Shown: positions 23,583-34,064 of the stretch, piece after piece
How positions within the stretch are numbered: position 1 is the stretch's first letter
Layout of the letters: each line of letters begins with the position of its first letter
NCBI GenBank assembly: GCA_965153355.1
Contig: OZ231128.1
Location: 35,154,001 to 35,218,000, forward strand
DNA from: Flaccisagitta enflata
Lineage: Eukaryota > Chaetognatha > Sagittoidea > Aphragmophora
Reading direction: 5' to 3'
Length of the DNA stretch: 64,000 nt
Made by a program: the position numbers and the translations under genes
Notes under the pieces: model-generated
What the model was told of the DNA's origin: nothing
Database searches by the model: none
What the model saw: the letters and a program-made list of their open reading frames with translations, nothing else

Positions 23583-24640
23583 ATCTTCCTCTTCTTCTTC
23601 TTCTTCTTCTTCTTCTTCTTCTTCTTCTTCTTCTTCTTCTTCTTCTTCCTTTTCTTTTTCTCATTCGCTATTTATTCCTCTTTACTCCTTCTTATCATTC
23701 TTCTTTTCAATCCTTCTTCTTCCTCTTCTTCTCTTCAATCCTCTGCCGCTTCTCGTCCTTTTCATTCCTCTTCTGTACTCTCCCTCTTCTTTTCTTCTTC
23801 TTTTTCTTCTTCTTCTTCTTCTTCTTCTTCTTCTTCTTCTTCTTCTTCTTCTTCTTCTTTTTCTTCTTTTTCTTCTTCTTCTTCTTCTTCTAATTCTTCT
23901 TCTTCCTTTTCTTTTTCTCATTCGCTATTTATTCCTCTTTACTCCTTCTTATCATTCTTCTTTTCAATCCTTCTCCTTCCTCTTCTTCTCCTCAATCCTC
24001 TGCCGCTTCTCGTCCTTTTCATTCCTCTTCTGTACTCTCCCTCTTCTTTTCTTCTTCTTCTTCTTCTTCTTCTTCTTCTTCTTCTTCTTCTTCTTCTTCT
24101 TCTTCTTCTTCATACTTCTTCTTCTTTCTCCTTCTTCTTCTTCTTCTTCTTCTTCTTCTTCTTCTTCTTCTTCTTCTTCTTCTCCTTTTTTTCGATTTAC
24201 TTCCTTTCCTTTTTTCTTATTTGCTATTTATTCCTCTTTACTCCTTCTTATCATTCTTCTTTTCAATCCTTCTCCTTCCTCTTCTTCTCCTCAATCCTTC
24301 ACCGCTTCTCGTCCTATTCATTCCTCTTCTGTACTCTCCCTCTTCTTCTTCTTCTTCTTCTTTCTTCTTCTTCTTCATACTTCTTCTTTCTTCTTCTTCT
24401 TCTTCTTCTTCTTCTTCTTCTTCTTCTTCTTCTTCTTCTTCTTCTTCTTCTTCTTCTTCTTCATCTTCCCCCTTTTTTTCAATTTACTTCTTTATTCTTT
24501 TTCTTATCCGCTATTTATTCCTCTTTACTCCTTCTTGTCATTCTTCTTTTCAATCCTTCTTCTTCCTCTTCTTCTCCTCAATCCTTTACCGCTTCTCGTC
24601 CTTTTCATTCCTCTTCAGTACTCTCCCTCTTCTTCTTCTC
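23583..24640. repeat. (TTC)n arrays within a higher-order repeat of about 257-300 bp
   Basis: A conserved block of about 135 bp (from TCATTCGCTATTTATTCC) recurs at about 23661, 23918, 24218 and 24504. A TTC array of variable length follows the first three; the fourth runs into non-repetitive sequence. Long Ser/Phe/Leu frames here are not genes. Confidence 0.95.
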
Positions 24641-24934
24641 CCGCATTTTCTCTTCCTCATCCTGACATCGAAAAAAAGAAGGAAATTCACTACATACAAT
24701 TTCTCATCCAATTTGTTTTATGGGACGTTGGACGCAGAGGGGAGAAAGGGGGAAGTAGGCACCGTTTGCGGGGGGGGGGTTATCGGCCATGGGCCAATGG
24801 GCATGGGCAATAGAGGTGCCAGGGAAGCAGGATGAGAAGGGTGGACCTGTGTAAGACTTGGGTGAAAATTAGTCTGGAGCTCCAAAACGTGGCAGTTGCT
24901 CATTTTTTCACAAACAGCTCTTTTCCTTCTCTCT

Positions 24935-24936
<2 letters not shown>

Positions 24937-25018
<82 letters not shown>
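24937..25018. repeat. (CT)n microsatellite followed by an acceptor-like site
   Basis: Followed by TGCTGCATTTTGGCCCAG at 25041. A short open segment begins there but I see no support for an exon. Confidence 0.92.
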
Positions 25019-25020
<2 letters not shown>

Positions 25021-25296
25021 ATTTGCTGCATTTTGGCCCAGATGTCGTTAAATGGAGTGAATTCATGCTACCAAGGGATAGTTTTGGCCGTATTCACAGT
25101 AGGTCGAAAAACAGCATTAATTGATAGTTATAGACAACAGTTTCAAAGGACAAAGAATCTTATTTTGACTTTCAACTTCAATCTTGATCTTTTCAATGAT
25201 CTACTCAAATTACCTATTGAAAGGTTTCGCATTCAGTGAACTGCGTTGATTTGAAAATTACGAATGAATGAAAAATTGTATAAACGAATTAATGAA

Positions 25297-25620
25297 TTGA
25301 TGGATGGATGGATGAGTAGATGCCGGATGGATGCATGGGTGATGGAAAAATGGATGGATGATGGGGTAGATGGATAGAAGGAAAGGGAGGGAGGATGGAT
25401 GGATGGATGGATGGATGGATGGATGGATGGATGGATGGATGGATAGATGGATGAGCAGAAGCTCATATGGATGGGTAGATGGAGGGAGGGATTAAGGGAG
25501 GGATGATGAAATAGATGGATGTAAGGATAGATGGATGGAAGGATAGATGGATGGATGGATGGATGGATGGATGGATGGATGGATGGATGGATGGATTAAT
25601 AAATGCTCGGATGGATAGAT
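25297..25620. repeat. (TGGA)n tetranucleotide arrays, interrupted
   Basis: Two purer blocks at about 25393-25452 and 25537-25596 in degenerate GGATGGAT sequence. Confidence 0.93.
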
Positions 25621-25956
25621 GGGTGCCTGGATAAATTGCAAACTTAAACTATTATATGACTGGTTGGATGAATAATGAGATGTCGATAGATCGATTGGTG
25701 GAGTGCGGGGTTTTCGCCCTCCTCAACATATCCTATTAGAAAAGGATGACTAGTGTTAGTTTAAAAAAACGTCAAAACGCAATGGCTGAGTGAAAAGAAA
25801 TAATGAAAAAAGCGTGAAGACAGATTACCATGCACTTCCAAGAACATTACCATTCTTTTCCCAAGGCGATAGATTTCTATTTAACTTTGACAAAGGATGA
25901 TATCTACGCAACAAGGCCATGAGATGTCCAATAGATGGGTCCTCTTTATTTACAAG

Positions 25957-26259
25957 CAGGCGTGTAAAGAGTTAAACATTATATTACCCTTGTGAGGGGG
26001 GCAATAAATCAAAGGGTGTGGTGGTGAGGGAAAAAAATCAAAATCTTGAAAAAAAGAAAAAAAGAAATCTTTTGAAGATTTAACACTTTGGTAAAATTTG
26101 ATTAGTACAAGTCTACAACCCAATTTAACACTATTTAAACCCATAATATTCTGTTCTGTTGCTTTGAGGGGAAGAAAACCATAGATTTTGTCGTGGGGAA
26201 GAAAATCGAAGGAGGGGGGGGGGATAAAATCAAAAGTTGCTCAACTATATACACCCCTG
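25957..26259 (-). mobile_element. MITE of family G, copy 1
   Basis: Ends CAGGCGTGTA and TATATACACCCCTG are inverted. Inside lie GGGGAAGAAAATC and G-rich blocks. Related copies at 35150-35474 and 41667-42156. Confidence 0.7.
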
Positions 26260-26400
26260 TCTACAAGAGATGAGAGATGAAGGAACAAACAAAAAACCCT
26301 CAAAATCGCCTCGCCTTCGCGTTACCTATCTACCTAAGGACCTATCTACCTAGTACCTACCCATGGACACACCCTCTTATAGAGATGAGAGGACACATCT

Positions 26401-26887
26401 TGTATGATGAGCCGATGTGCTTTTTACCCGCCCGCCATCTATCGAGATTCATTAGCGTTGCCTCGTGAATGTTCATTGCCGTTGCTCGTCGTTCATTGGC
26501 TTATGACGTCATAGGGGAAGCATGTAATCGTTCGAGCTGTCTATTGGCTGTCATCGTATCTGTGCGTGACCCGTGAGCTGTCATTGGTTAGAGCTGTCAG
26601 AGTGTAGATTCTTTAGATCCTTTAAATGCCAGTGCGCAGTCTGTCTATTCAGTAGCTGTTCATCGGCGACATCCTAGTGTGGTAAGAAGCGTTGTAGTAT
26701 TGAGTTGATATGATATTTGTCGTATTTCTCTTTTGTCACCCTTAGCATTGGCCTAATGTTTTCCCTCATCTTGTCCCTTCCTTCAGTTTGACGATTCGCT
26801 CCATATGGTTGATGTAATATAGCCTATTTGTTATATCTCGATGCCAGCTCATTTGCCTCAAGCCTCAAGTAGCCAGTTACTCAAGCA
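26401..26887 (+). repeat. Left (5') LTR of the BEL/Pao element
   Basis: 487 bp, begins TGTATGATGA and ends CTCAAGCA. By my alignment it differs from the right LTR at seven positions with no length change, indicating a young insertion. It carries the promoter elements described separately. The site that is AATAAA in the right LTR reads AATATA here (26816-26821). Confidence 0.95.
26504..26686 (+). promoter_or_regulatory. LTR promoter: CRE, inverted CCAAT boxes, TATA-like box, TCAGT initiator, possible 5' splice site
   Basis: A perfect CRE palindrome TGACGTCA lies at 26504-26511. ATTGG (inverted CCAAT) occurs near 26494, 26543 and 26583. TTTAAA at 26621-26626 is placed 30 bases upstream of the A in TCAGT (26649-26653), the metazoan initiator consensus and the usual TATA-to-start spacing. 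I infer the transcription start, and so the U3/R border, at about 26651. Thirty bases further, GGTAAGAA (26681-26688) resembles a 5' splice site. The same motifs are present in the right LTR. None of this has been tested. Confidence 0.6.
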
Positions 26888-27936
26888 GTCAAACACACCG
26901 ATGTTTGCTAAACCCGTGTCAACTCCGTCATCTTGGTGACAAATGTGAAACCCGGGATGCCTCCGATGATTTTCGTCCATCAAGAAGTGGATACGCCTTT
27001 TGTCTAAAGAAGCCAAGAAGTCTCTATCGCAAGTTAACCTGGAGGAATAAAGGTCAACGACCTCGTCCTTTGAAAAAGGCCTGTCATCGACGACAGGTCT
27101 TATCGTGCCTCGCTTTGCTAAGAAGAATACTTTCCCTTTGGAGAAGGCCTTGACATCGACGTCAGGTCTACTGCCTTGGAGAGAGTCGACTGTTTCTCAC
27201 AGTTGATTACGTCTCGCCTCTAAGAAGAAGGTGGAGAATAAGAGAGGAGAAAAAGAAAGGATTCCAAAGTTGATTTCTCTCTCTCTGCATTCGAACTCGA
27301 AAGAAGAGGATCGCCAAGAAACAGTTTTAAACTGGTGATCATCCTGCGCTTTGAAGAGGGAGAGAAAGAGAGAGAAAAGTAAAGACGCGAAGAAAAACGT
27401 CTTTCATTTCAAAGTAAGAAGAGCTCAAGTTTGTTCTCTCTTATCGTCGGTTTATCAAAGGAAGAAAGAAGATAAAACGCGTTCTTAAAAAAAAAAAAAA
27501 AAAAAAAAAAATGAAAAGCGTATATTGTCGCGCAAATAAAGGAAGAAAGAAGTAAGCAGGGCTGCACATCGACGGCTGCCCCTGCCCATCGCGTACGTCC
27601 ACCGGTCTAAGGAAGTCTCTTCGTACATAAGATACCTCAATCCTCCGCTCTTTCATCGTCGTTCTAACAAGTTTAATCGGCGATTCTCCTTCGTACATTT
27701 ATCTACGTCTACCTCCCTCCCTTCGTCGATCGTGTGGCTCTCTATTTGGACATCGTGCCTTAATCTGTCAAGTCCGTCTATCCATCTTTATACACATTCG
27801 ATCGGAGGAAATCTCCAATTAGTTGGCCGTCACTAGTAAGCTCTTTTATGCACAAAGGGGATCGAACCCTGATGTCTGTTGTCTGAATCTGTTGTTCAAC
27901 CATAGAATGACTGTTGATTAACCGCGTTTTCGTGAC
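26888..27936 (+). other. Untranslated leader of the BEL/Pao element with a cluster of hairpins
   Basis: 1049 bp between the LTR and the gag start, rich in purine runs (including A25 at 27487-27511). Two tandem hairpins have the same six-base loop ATCGAC: 27077-27100 (stem includes CCTGTC/GACAGG) and 27145-27169 (CCTTGAC/GTCAGG with one bulge). They are flanked by AGGTC-AAC-GACCT (27051-27063) and TCGACTGT/ACAGTTGA (27186-27206). The loop contains the self-complementary TCGA. Position and form suggest a packaging or dimerisation region, by analogy with retroviral leaders. Confidence 0.55.
26934..26952 (+). other. Candidate primer-binding site
   Basis: TGGTGACAAATGTG, starting 47 nt after the left LTR, begins with the TGG expected opposite a tRNA CCA end. 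I could not match it to a particular tRNA, so this is only the best TGG-start in the expected area. Confidence 0.3.
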
Positions 27937-30900
27937 ATGAAACGATCAGAATCTAAAGAGAAATTTGAGGCATTTGTAGAAGTATCAAAGCAGTTGCAAC
28001 GGTTTCTTGAGGCTAAAGAATCTCCTGATGAGGACTACGATATTGTTGGACAGATGTACAACTCTCTTCTAGCAGAATTACTTGCAAATCTTGAGCTATT
28101 TTCTAAAGAACAACAGAAATTTATTGAAGAGTCAAAGATAAGAACCTCTCTTCTTAAGAATCGATTAGCGCGTTGCCGTGCCCGTTCCCGTTCGCGATCT
28201 CCCTCAGTAAACCAGCCGAGTCTCTCCTCAGAAGAAAGTTTTGCCTCCACTTCTAATAATTCTACAATGGGGGATGAAGAGGCCAGAAAGAAGGCCGACG
28301 AAGAAGCGGCCGCAAAAAAGGCCGCTGATGATGAAGCTGCAAAACGGGCCTCTGGGTCCATCGCCAGTGCCCTTCTCAACGCAGCCCATACAGGTGGTGG
28401 AGAAAGTGTACCTCCGGCTCGACTGTCTCAGCTCAAGTTGGAGCTCTCCGAGGAAGCTGACATGGCGGAGCTGGAAGAGATAAAGCTCAAGCATGCCCTC
28501 AAGAGTCGGAAGCGCAAAATTATACAGAAAGCCATCGACGAAGGGATCGACGACGCAACATTATCAGAGCATCTCGCATCTCTCGACATTGGTGGCGCAC
28601 AGAAGCCTCCAGATCCGCCTCCCGCAGCTGCTGTCATCGATGGCGCAGCTGCCACCGCTGCTGCTGCTGGCGCCGCAGCCGCAATTTCGCCGAGTGGTGA
28701 TTTCTCGCATCTCTTGGGAAGTCAAAGACTCAAGTATTCTACGCCAAAGGAGTCTGAGAGGTTCTCAGGCGGTGAGGTGCAATATTCTCGCTTCATTGAG
28801 AAGTTTTGTAGCGAGGTCATGGACATCCCTGGAGTGACCGACGCCGAACGCTTCGTCGCCCTTCAAGATCGAACTACGGGAGAAGCCTACAAGATGGTCT
28901 CCAACTACATCTATCTCACAGATAAGTCTCAAGCTTTGAAAGAGGCTCTTGAGGAATTGAAATTTTTCTATGGGAAAAGACAGGGTAAAGCTGAGAGCTA
29001 CTTGGCTAGTATCCTGGAAGGGAAGGAGGTGCCGACCAATTCTGTTGATGGAATCAAGGGGCTCATTCAGGAAATTCAGGAAATGAGTGCCTTTGCCAGG
29101 GCTACAAAGGATGCCTCATTTTTGGAGCTTAAAGCTACGGATGTGTCCATTGCCAAGAAAAGGCTCAGTTACAAAGTCAAGGAGAAGTTCTCCAAAGTGT
29201 CTGGGACTGCTGAGGATAAGGGGGAGAAAGTTAACATTGATTTCTTGATCAAATTTCTCAAAGATTGGTTTAAAGAAATCAGCCGCAGTTTTGGTATGTG
29301 TGCGCTGGTTGAAAGTAAGCCTGCCTCCTCATCCTCTCCATCTTCTTCCTCCCCTAGTTTCAAGGCTGCCGCCAAACCGAGTCCGCCACCGCCTAAGCCG
29401 ACTCCGTTTTCGAAAGCAAACGTTGCCGCTTTCGATGCAACTGGTCTGGGGAACTCCCAACGTCGTTCGCAGCAGTCCCGCTTCTCGCCCCAGCAGTCTC
29501 GCTCGTCTTCACAGCAGCAGGAGCCGCCTCTGGTACCCAGCTCCATCCAGTGGCCTCAACAGACTCAGCAAAAGTATAAAGTCTGTATCATGTGTTCTGA
29601 TGCCCATCTGTTGGATGAATGCCCCCGTTTCAGTGAGTTAACCCTTCAAGAAAGGAAGCAATTCTTGTTCAAGCAGAGGTTATGCCTAAAGTGCATGGGA
29701 AGAAACCATCTCATTGGTAATTGTCGAGAGAAGGTTCAGTGCCTCTTATGCTCGCGTTTTGGTCACAACACTCTTATGCATGCTGCCCCTCTTACTTCTC
29801 AGACTTCTTCCTCAAGTCCTTCTTCAAGCAGTGGCGTCGTCAACGTGGCTCCAGCTGGACCAAGTCTAGGTGTGCAGAATCAACTTCTACAGCTCTCCGG
29901 GACTCAACCAGTGGATCCAACTCCGATCGGGGGAAATCCTCAAGAAGATCAGGTCAACATTTCTGCTGTTGTGTCCAATGTTGATTGTTTTTGTCCAATT
30001 TATGCCATGCAAGTATCTCTCCCAAATGGTGCCTCTACTGCTGTTTACGGTCTTTATGACACTGGGAGTAACAAGACTTTGATTTCAAGAAAGTTTCAGC
30101 GCGAGTTCAGTGTTCTGACCCGCCAACAATTCGTCACGCTCAACGGATTGGGATCCAGGGATGTGGCGACGCTTACTCTCAAGTCTCTCGTGGATCCTCA
30201 GATGGTCATCGCCGATATCGAAGCATATGTGGTGGACTCCTTACCGGTAAAGCCAGGTCATATCGCTCGACAGTCACATGTTGACAAGTATGATTACATG
30301 GAAGGTGTTGACATGATTGATTTGCCCAGTAATGAAGTTTCCTTGTTGATTGGCACGGATCTTGCTCCTGCATTTGTTCACTACGAAGCGCGTCTCATTA
30401 ATCGTTCCTCCCCTGTCACGCTGAGATCTCCATTTGGGTGGTCGCTTATGGGCCCAATTGAGGCTCGTTCTAAGGAAGCATGGTCCGCATACGTTACGTT
30501 TGACGAAGGACGTCAACTCAACGAGAAGTTGGAGAAGTATTTCCGGATGGACTATCCGGACACGTCGTCATCGAGACTGGGGAAATCCCAAAATGATCAA
30601 AGGGCCGAGGAGATTATGAACAAGACCTGCAAGTTTGTGGATGGGAGAATCCAGGTAGGATTACTTTGGGATAAAGATCGTGAGGTAATTTCCGCTACTG
30701 TTCCCTCAGATGCTTCCGAGACGACTGCACGAGTCCGCACCATAAAGATGGCTCGTCGTCTAGCAAAGACTCCGCATCTGAAGAAGATTGTCGAAGACTC
30801 GGTGGAGAAGCTCCTCGCCGAAGGATGGGCCGAAATTGTTGACATGAAGGCCCCAACGTCGGACATCGTGTGGTACTTGCCAGGAGTCTTAAGCGAACGC

Positions 30901-32256
30901 AAGGGCAAGCACAGGTTCTGCCTAGATGGCGCAGCTGAGAGCCATGGAGTAAGTTTGAATTCCATGTTGTTGACTGGTGAAGGTTCCAAGACCACCATTT
31001 TTACAGCATTGCAAAATGCTAGGAGGTACGATTATTTCGCAGTTTCAGATATCAGAAGTTGTTTTCATCAGGTCTTGATCCCTCCAGAGGATCGCGACGC
31101 TTTGAGATTCTTCAGATGGATAGTCGGTCGTGAAGACATCCTCCAGTGCCTCCGGATGAAGGTCAATATCTTTGGTTCTTCGTGCTCGGAGTCTATCTCT
31201 TCATTTGCTTTACGTCGCAATGCTGAAGTCCATGGTGAGGATTTCTCCGAAGAAGTGGTTGCGGCAATCCTTGGAGCGTACGTCGACGACGTTCCAACGT
31301 CATCTCCCACAGAGGAAAGTTTGATTGCATTAGTCAGAGGTCTGATTGATTTGTGTTCTCGAGGTGGCTTTCCACTTACAAAGTTTGTATCTAATTCTCG
31401 TGCCGTTTTAGATTCCGTTCCCGAAGAACTCAGAGCCGACGGGTTTAAGCAGCGATCGGGGGAAATCCCCAGGACATCGGTCCTCGGAGTCCAGTACGAT
31501 CCAAAAGAAGATACTTTTCGCATCAAGCCTTCAGCAAAAAGTGGTGGGGGTCCTTGGAATCGCAAGCGTGTCCTCTCCGTGGTAATGGGAATCTTCGACC
31601 CGCTGGGACAAGTTGCTCCATACACGCTTCTGGGAAAGAAGCTCAATCAAGAATTGTGCGCTGCCAAGTTCGACTGGAACACCGACTTTCCAGAAGACAT
31701 CGAGGATCGAGTAGTCAAGTGGTTCGAAGGTATGAAAGCTCTTGAGTTGTTACTGATGCCTCGCTCGTTTGGTCTCTCTTACCATGGTCAGCCTGTCATT
31801 CTGATCACATTCACAGATGCCTCACTCATTGGAATGGGTGCAGTTTCTTATTTCGTTATGGAAGCCACAGGTGCAATCATTTGGGTCGCAGCCAAGTCGC
31901 GTGTTTCACCAATGAAGGAAACCAATCTGGACGTGAATGGTTCTATTCCAAGGCTGGAATTAGCAGCTGCAGTCATCGGCGTGGAATTGTCAACGCAGAT
32001 CAAGGAGGACATCAACGTCCAGATCACGCGAGAAGTGTTCTTCACGGATTCAACCACCGTCTATTTCTGGATCCAAGGCAAGGATGGTAAGCACCCCGTC
32101 TTTGTGGCAAATCGTTTGAACAAGATTCACCTAACCCATCCAGATTCCCCGCCGAAGCAGTGGCGTTGGGTTCCGACATCTTTGAACCCAGCCAATGTCG
32201 TCTCTCGCGAAGCTGTTTCACGAAGGCCCGAGATTCATCGCCTGCCCAGAGGATGA
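27937..32256 (+). CDS. BEL/Pao Gag-Pol polyprotein, N-terminal part: Gag, zinc knuckles, protease, RT, RNase H
   Basis: 1439 codons. The start is the first ATG after an in-frame TAA at 27919-27921. A charged, low-complexity N-terminal region (Arg/Ser-rich about 85-100, Ala/Lys/Glu-rich about 115-145) leads into a gag-type region of the kind found with Pao elements (from about residue 265; FSGG at 276). Three zinc-binding motifs follow: CX2CX3HX4C at 550, CX2CX4HX4C at 583 and CX2CX4HX4H at 602. The retropepsin-like protease has DTG at 708-710. The RT has its first catalytic Asp at 1038 (SDIRSCF) and YVDD at 1115-1118. RNase H has Asp1294, Glu1341 and Asp1371. The frame runs past the post-RNase H motif NPANVVSRE and then ends in unrelated residues, while the matching protein continues in the next frame. 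Gag and Pol share one frame, as is common in this superfamily. Confidence 0.9.
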   Translation: MKRSESKEKFEAFVEVSKQLQRFLEAKESPDEDYDIVGQMYNSLLAELLANLELFSKEQQKFIEESKIRTSLLKNRLARCRARSRSRSPSVNQPSLSSEESFASTSNNSTMGDEEARKKADEEAAAKKAADDEAAKRASGSIASALLNAAHTGGGESVPPARLSQLKLELSEEADMAELEEIKLKHALKSRKRKIIQKAIDEGIDDATLSEHLASLDIGGAQKPPDPPPAAAVIDGAAATAAAAGAAAAISPSGDFSHLLGSQRLKYSTPKESERFSGGEVQYSRFIEKFCSEVMDIPGVTDAERFVALQDRTTGEAYKMVSNYIYLTDKSQALKEALEELKFFYGKRQGKAESYLASILEGKEVPTNSVDGIKGLIQEIQEMSAFARATKDASFLELKATDVSIAKKRLSYKVKEKFSKVSGTAEDKGEKVNIDFLIKFLKDWFKEISRSFGMCALVESKPASSSSPSSSSPSFKAAAKPSPPPPKPTPFSKANVAAFDATGLGNSQRRSQQSRFSPQQSRSSSQQQEPPLVPSSIQWPQQTQQKYKVCIMCSDAHLLDECPRFSELTLQERKQFLFKQRLCLKCMGRNHLIGNCREKVQCLLCSRFGHNTLMHAAPLTSQTSSSSPSSSSGVVNVAPAGPSLGVQNQLLQLSGTQPVDPTPIGGNPQEDQVNISAVVSNVDCFCPIYAMQVSLPNGASTAVYGLYDTGSNKTLISRKFQREFSVLTRQQFVTLNGLGSRDVATLTLKSLVDPQMVIADIEAYVVDSLPVKPGHIARQSHVDKYDYMEGVDMIDLPSNEVSLLIGTDLAPAFVHYEARLINRSSPVTLRSPFGWSLMGPIEARSKEAWSAYVTFDEGRQLNEKLEKYFRMDYPDTSSSRLGKSQNDQRAEEIMNKTCKFVDGRIQVGLLWDKDREVISATVPSDASETTARVRTIKMARRLAKTPHLKKIVEDSVEKLLAEGWAEIVDMKAPTSDIVWYLPGVLSERKGKHRFCLDGAAESHGVSLNSMLLTGEGSKTTIFTALQNARRYDYFAVSDIRSCFHQVLIPPEDRDALRFFRWIVGREDILQCLRMKVNIFGSSCSESISSFALRRNAEVHGEDFSEEVVAAILGAYVDDVPTSSPTEESLIALVRGLIDLCSRGGFPLTKFVSNSRAVLDSVPEELRADGFKQRSGEIPRTSVLGVQYDPKEDTFRIKPSAKSGGGPWNRKRVLSVVMGIFDPLGQVAPYTLLGKKLNQELCAAKFDWNTDFPEDIEDRVVKWFEGMKALELLLMPRSFGLSYHGQPVILITFTDASLIGMGAVSYFVMEATGAIIWVAAKSRVSPMKETNLDVNGSIPRLELAAAVIGVELSTQIKEDINVQITREVFFTDSTTVYFWIQGKDGKHPVFVANRLNKIHLTHPDSPPKQWRWVPTSLNPANVVSREAVSRRPEIHRLPRG

Positions 32257-33910
32257 GTGGCCTTCTCTTCCCGTCCCCGATGAAGCCACGGTGGGGGCAT
32301 CTGACGTCGATTCTCCAATCCAGGAAAGTTCCTCTGTTGTTACATGCATTGAGAAATTGCTGCGCAGGAAGAGTGATTTCCAGTCTGTTAAGCGCATCCT
32401 AAGTTACGTCCTCAGGTTTATCGGAAGGTCCCGCAAGCAGCCGGACAAGTTCAATTCAGCAGTCTCGTCTCTTCCCAGCGCATTGGAGTTGCAGCAAGTA
32501 GAAGATTGGATCGTTCACGACTGTCAAAGTCGTCATTTCCAGGCGGAAATCGCCGTTCTCGTCGGTCAGGACCCGAAGAAGATAAAAAAGGTTCTCAACA
32601 GGTCAGCTTCATCGTTACATCAACTGAGTCCATTTGTTGATGACAAAGGATACCTAAGGGTTGGGGGAAGACTGAACTTCCACCCAGAGTCGTTTGAAAT
32701 TGTTCATCCATTGATCTTGCCATATGATGATCCCTTTGTTAATCATCTCATCAAATCTACCCACGAGGAATGCGGTCACGCCGGCATCGAGTACGTGCTC
32801 TCTGAACTCCGTCGCAAGTTTTGGATCATCAAGGGTCGCCAAGCCGTCAAGAAGGTCCTCTGGAGATGCCTTGCTTGTCGCCGTCGATATCGACATCCGG
32901 AGACACAGCAAATGGCACCTCTTCCATCGTATCGCTTGGACGTCGCACCGCCCTTCACGGATACGGGCGTCGATCTCTTCGGTCCAGTCTCAGTTTAGTC
33001 TGGCCGCTATGGCAAGAAAGTTTGGGTGGTCCTGTTTTGTTGTCTTCGCATCAGAGCTGTTTACATGGATGTTGTCAGTGACATTGAAGCGCAGACGTTC
33101 ATCGAGGTTCTGAAGCGCTTTCACTCTTTCTACCCCTCCGTCAGACGTCTCCACTCTGACCAGGGGACAAATCTCATAGGCGCCGACAACATGCTTAAGA
33201 AGATGCTCGCGGAATGGAAGAATTCTCCGCCATCGCAAGAGAATCCGGTGCCACTTGGGATTGATTGGCACTTCATCCCGCCTCATGCGCCGCATCAAGG
33301 AGGAAGCTGGGAGTCCTTAGTTGGAGTCGTGAAGAAGGTCATCGACGGCCTTGCTTTTGGCGAGCTCCATTATGAGCGCTTCCGCACCATCGTTCAAGTT
33401 GCTGCTGGAATTGTCAACCGGCGACCGTTGACTCGCTTCTCGGCGGACCCTCAAGATCTCCGTCCATTAACGCCGGTGCACTTCCTCAACCCGGCGATGT
33501 CATCCTTGGTCCTCTCCTCCGACGTTCTGCCTGCGGTGCCGCTCACAGGGACTGAGCTGCGCCGATCCAAAGACGTTCTCCGGCCGATCCTGGACTCATT
33601 GTGGAAGCAGTGGCGCAACGAGTATATCGCAAGTCTCCAGAAGCGGTCCAAGTGGATCTCACGCCAACGCAACATCCAGAAGGGCGATCTTGTCCTCCTC
33701 ATCGAAGAGTCCTTGCCCAGAGAACGCTGGCCATTGGCCATCGTTACAAACGTTATCCCCAGTGAAGATGGGCTCGTTCGTCGCATCGTGCTCCGGACTT
33801 CCTCAAATCGTTCCCTCGAACGCGACGTGAGGAAGATTGTTCTGTTGGAGCGTGAAGATGAAGATCAGAAGGTGGAGGAGGTGGTCATCGATGGTGGGGG
33901 CGCGGAATGA
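32210..33910 (+). pseudogene. BEL/Pao integrase region, out of frame with upstream Pol and split by a stop codon
   Basis: In frame +1 relative to the upstream Pol frame, recognisable Pol sequence resumes at about 32210 (KLFHEGPRF, then a PEDEWPSLP-like segment). The integrase zinc domain is visible: His codons at 32762 and 32777, Cys codons at 32867 and 32876. The catalytic residues are Asp (32972, VDLFGP), Asp (33158, HSDQGTN) and Glu (33311, SWESLV), with 50 residues between the second Asp and Glu. An in-frame TAG at 32996-32998 interrupts the core just after the first Asp. A C-terminal basic segment (about 33640-33870) resembles the domain usually found after Pao integrases. The frame ends at TGA 33908-33910. 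The linker between RNase H and integrase looks several residues shorter than usual, so I think a small deletion caused the frame change rather than programmed frameshifting. Confidence 0.85.
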
Positions 33911-34055
33911 CTTTTTGTAGTTGTGATTGTGTATTGTCTCGCGTATTATCATGATTGTTATTGCGTCTATGATTAGCTTTTGCGTCATATTGTATTTTGG
34001 GATTGTTCTTTAGCCTTTAGAGTTGATTTAGAAATCTGCCTACTGTTCGATTCCT

Positions 34056-34064
34056 AGGTGGGGG
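34056..34064 (+). other. Polypurine tract of the BEL/Pao element
   Basis: AGGTGGGGG directly abuts the right LTR, the position where plus-strand priming occurs in LTR elements. One T interrupts it. It lies 146 bp after the integrase stop codon; the interval holds no further reading frame. Confidence 0.75.

Noticed and set aside
23505-24813. Overlapping 386- and 417-codon frames rich in Ser, Phe and Leu
   Set aside because: They are translations of (TTC)n arrays in two frames, with no domain or coding signature.
27850-27875. GGGATCGAACCC in the leader as a primer-binding site
   Set aside because: It resembles the complement of a tRNA T arm, but lies about 965 bp from the LTR and lacks a TGG at the right distance.
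32195-32256. Programmed +1 frameshift between RNase H and integrase
   Set aside because: That is not a known recoding position in BEL/Pao, the linker looks shortened, and a premature stop follows, so mutation is the simpler explanation.
28035-33988. Minus-strand and alternate-frame open reading frames within the retrotransposon
   Set aside because: Shadows of the gag-pol frame; none shows its own domain.
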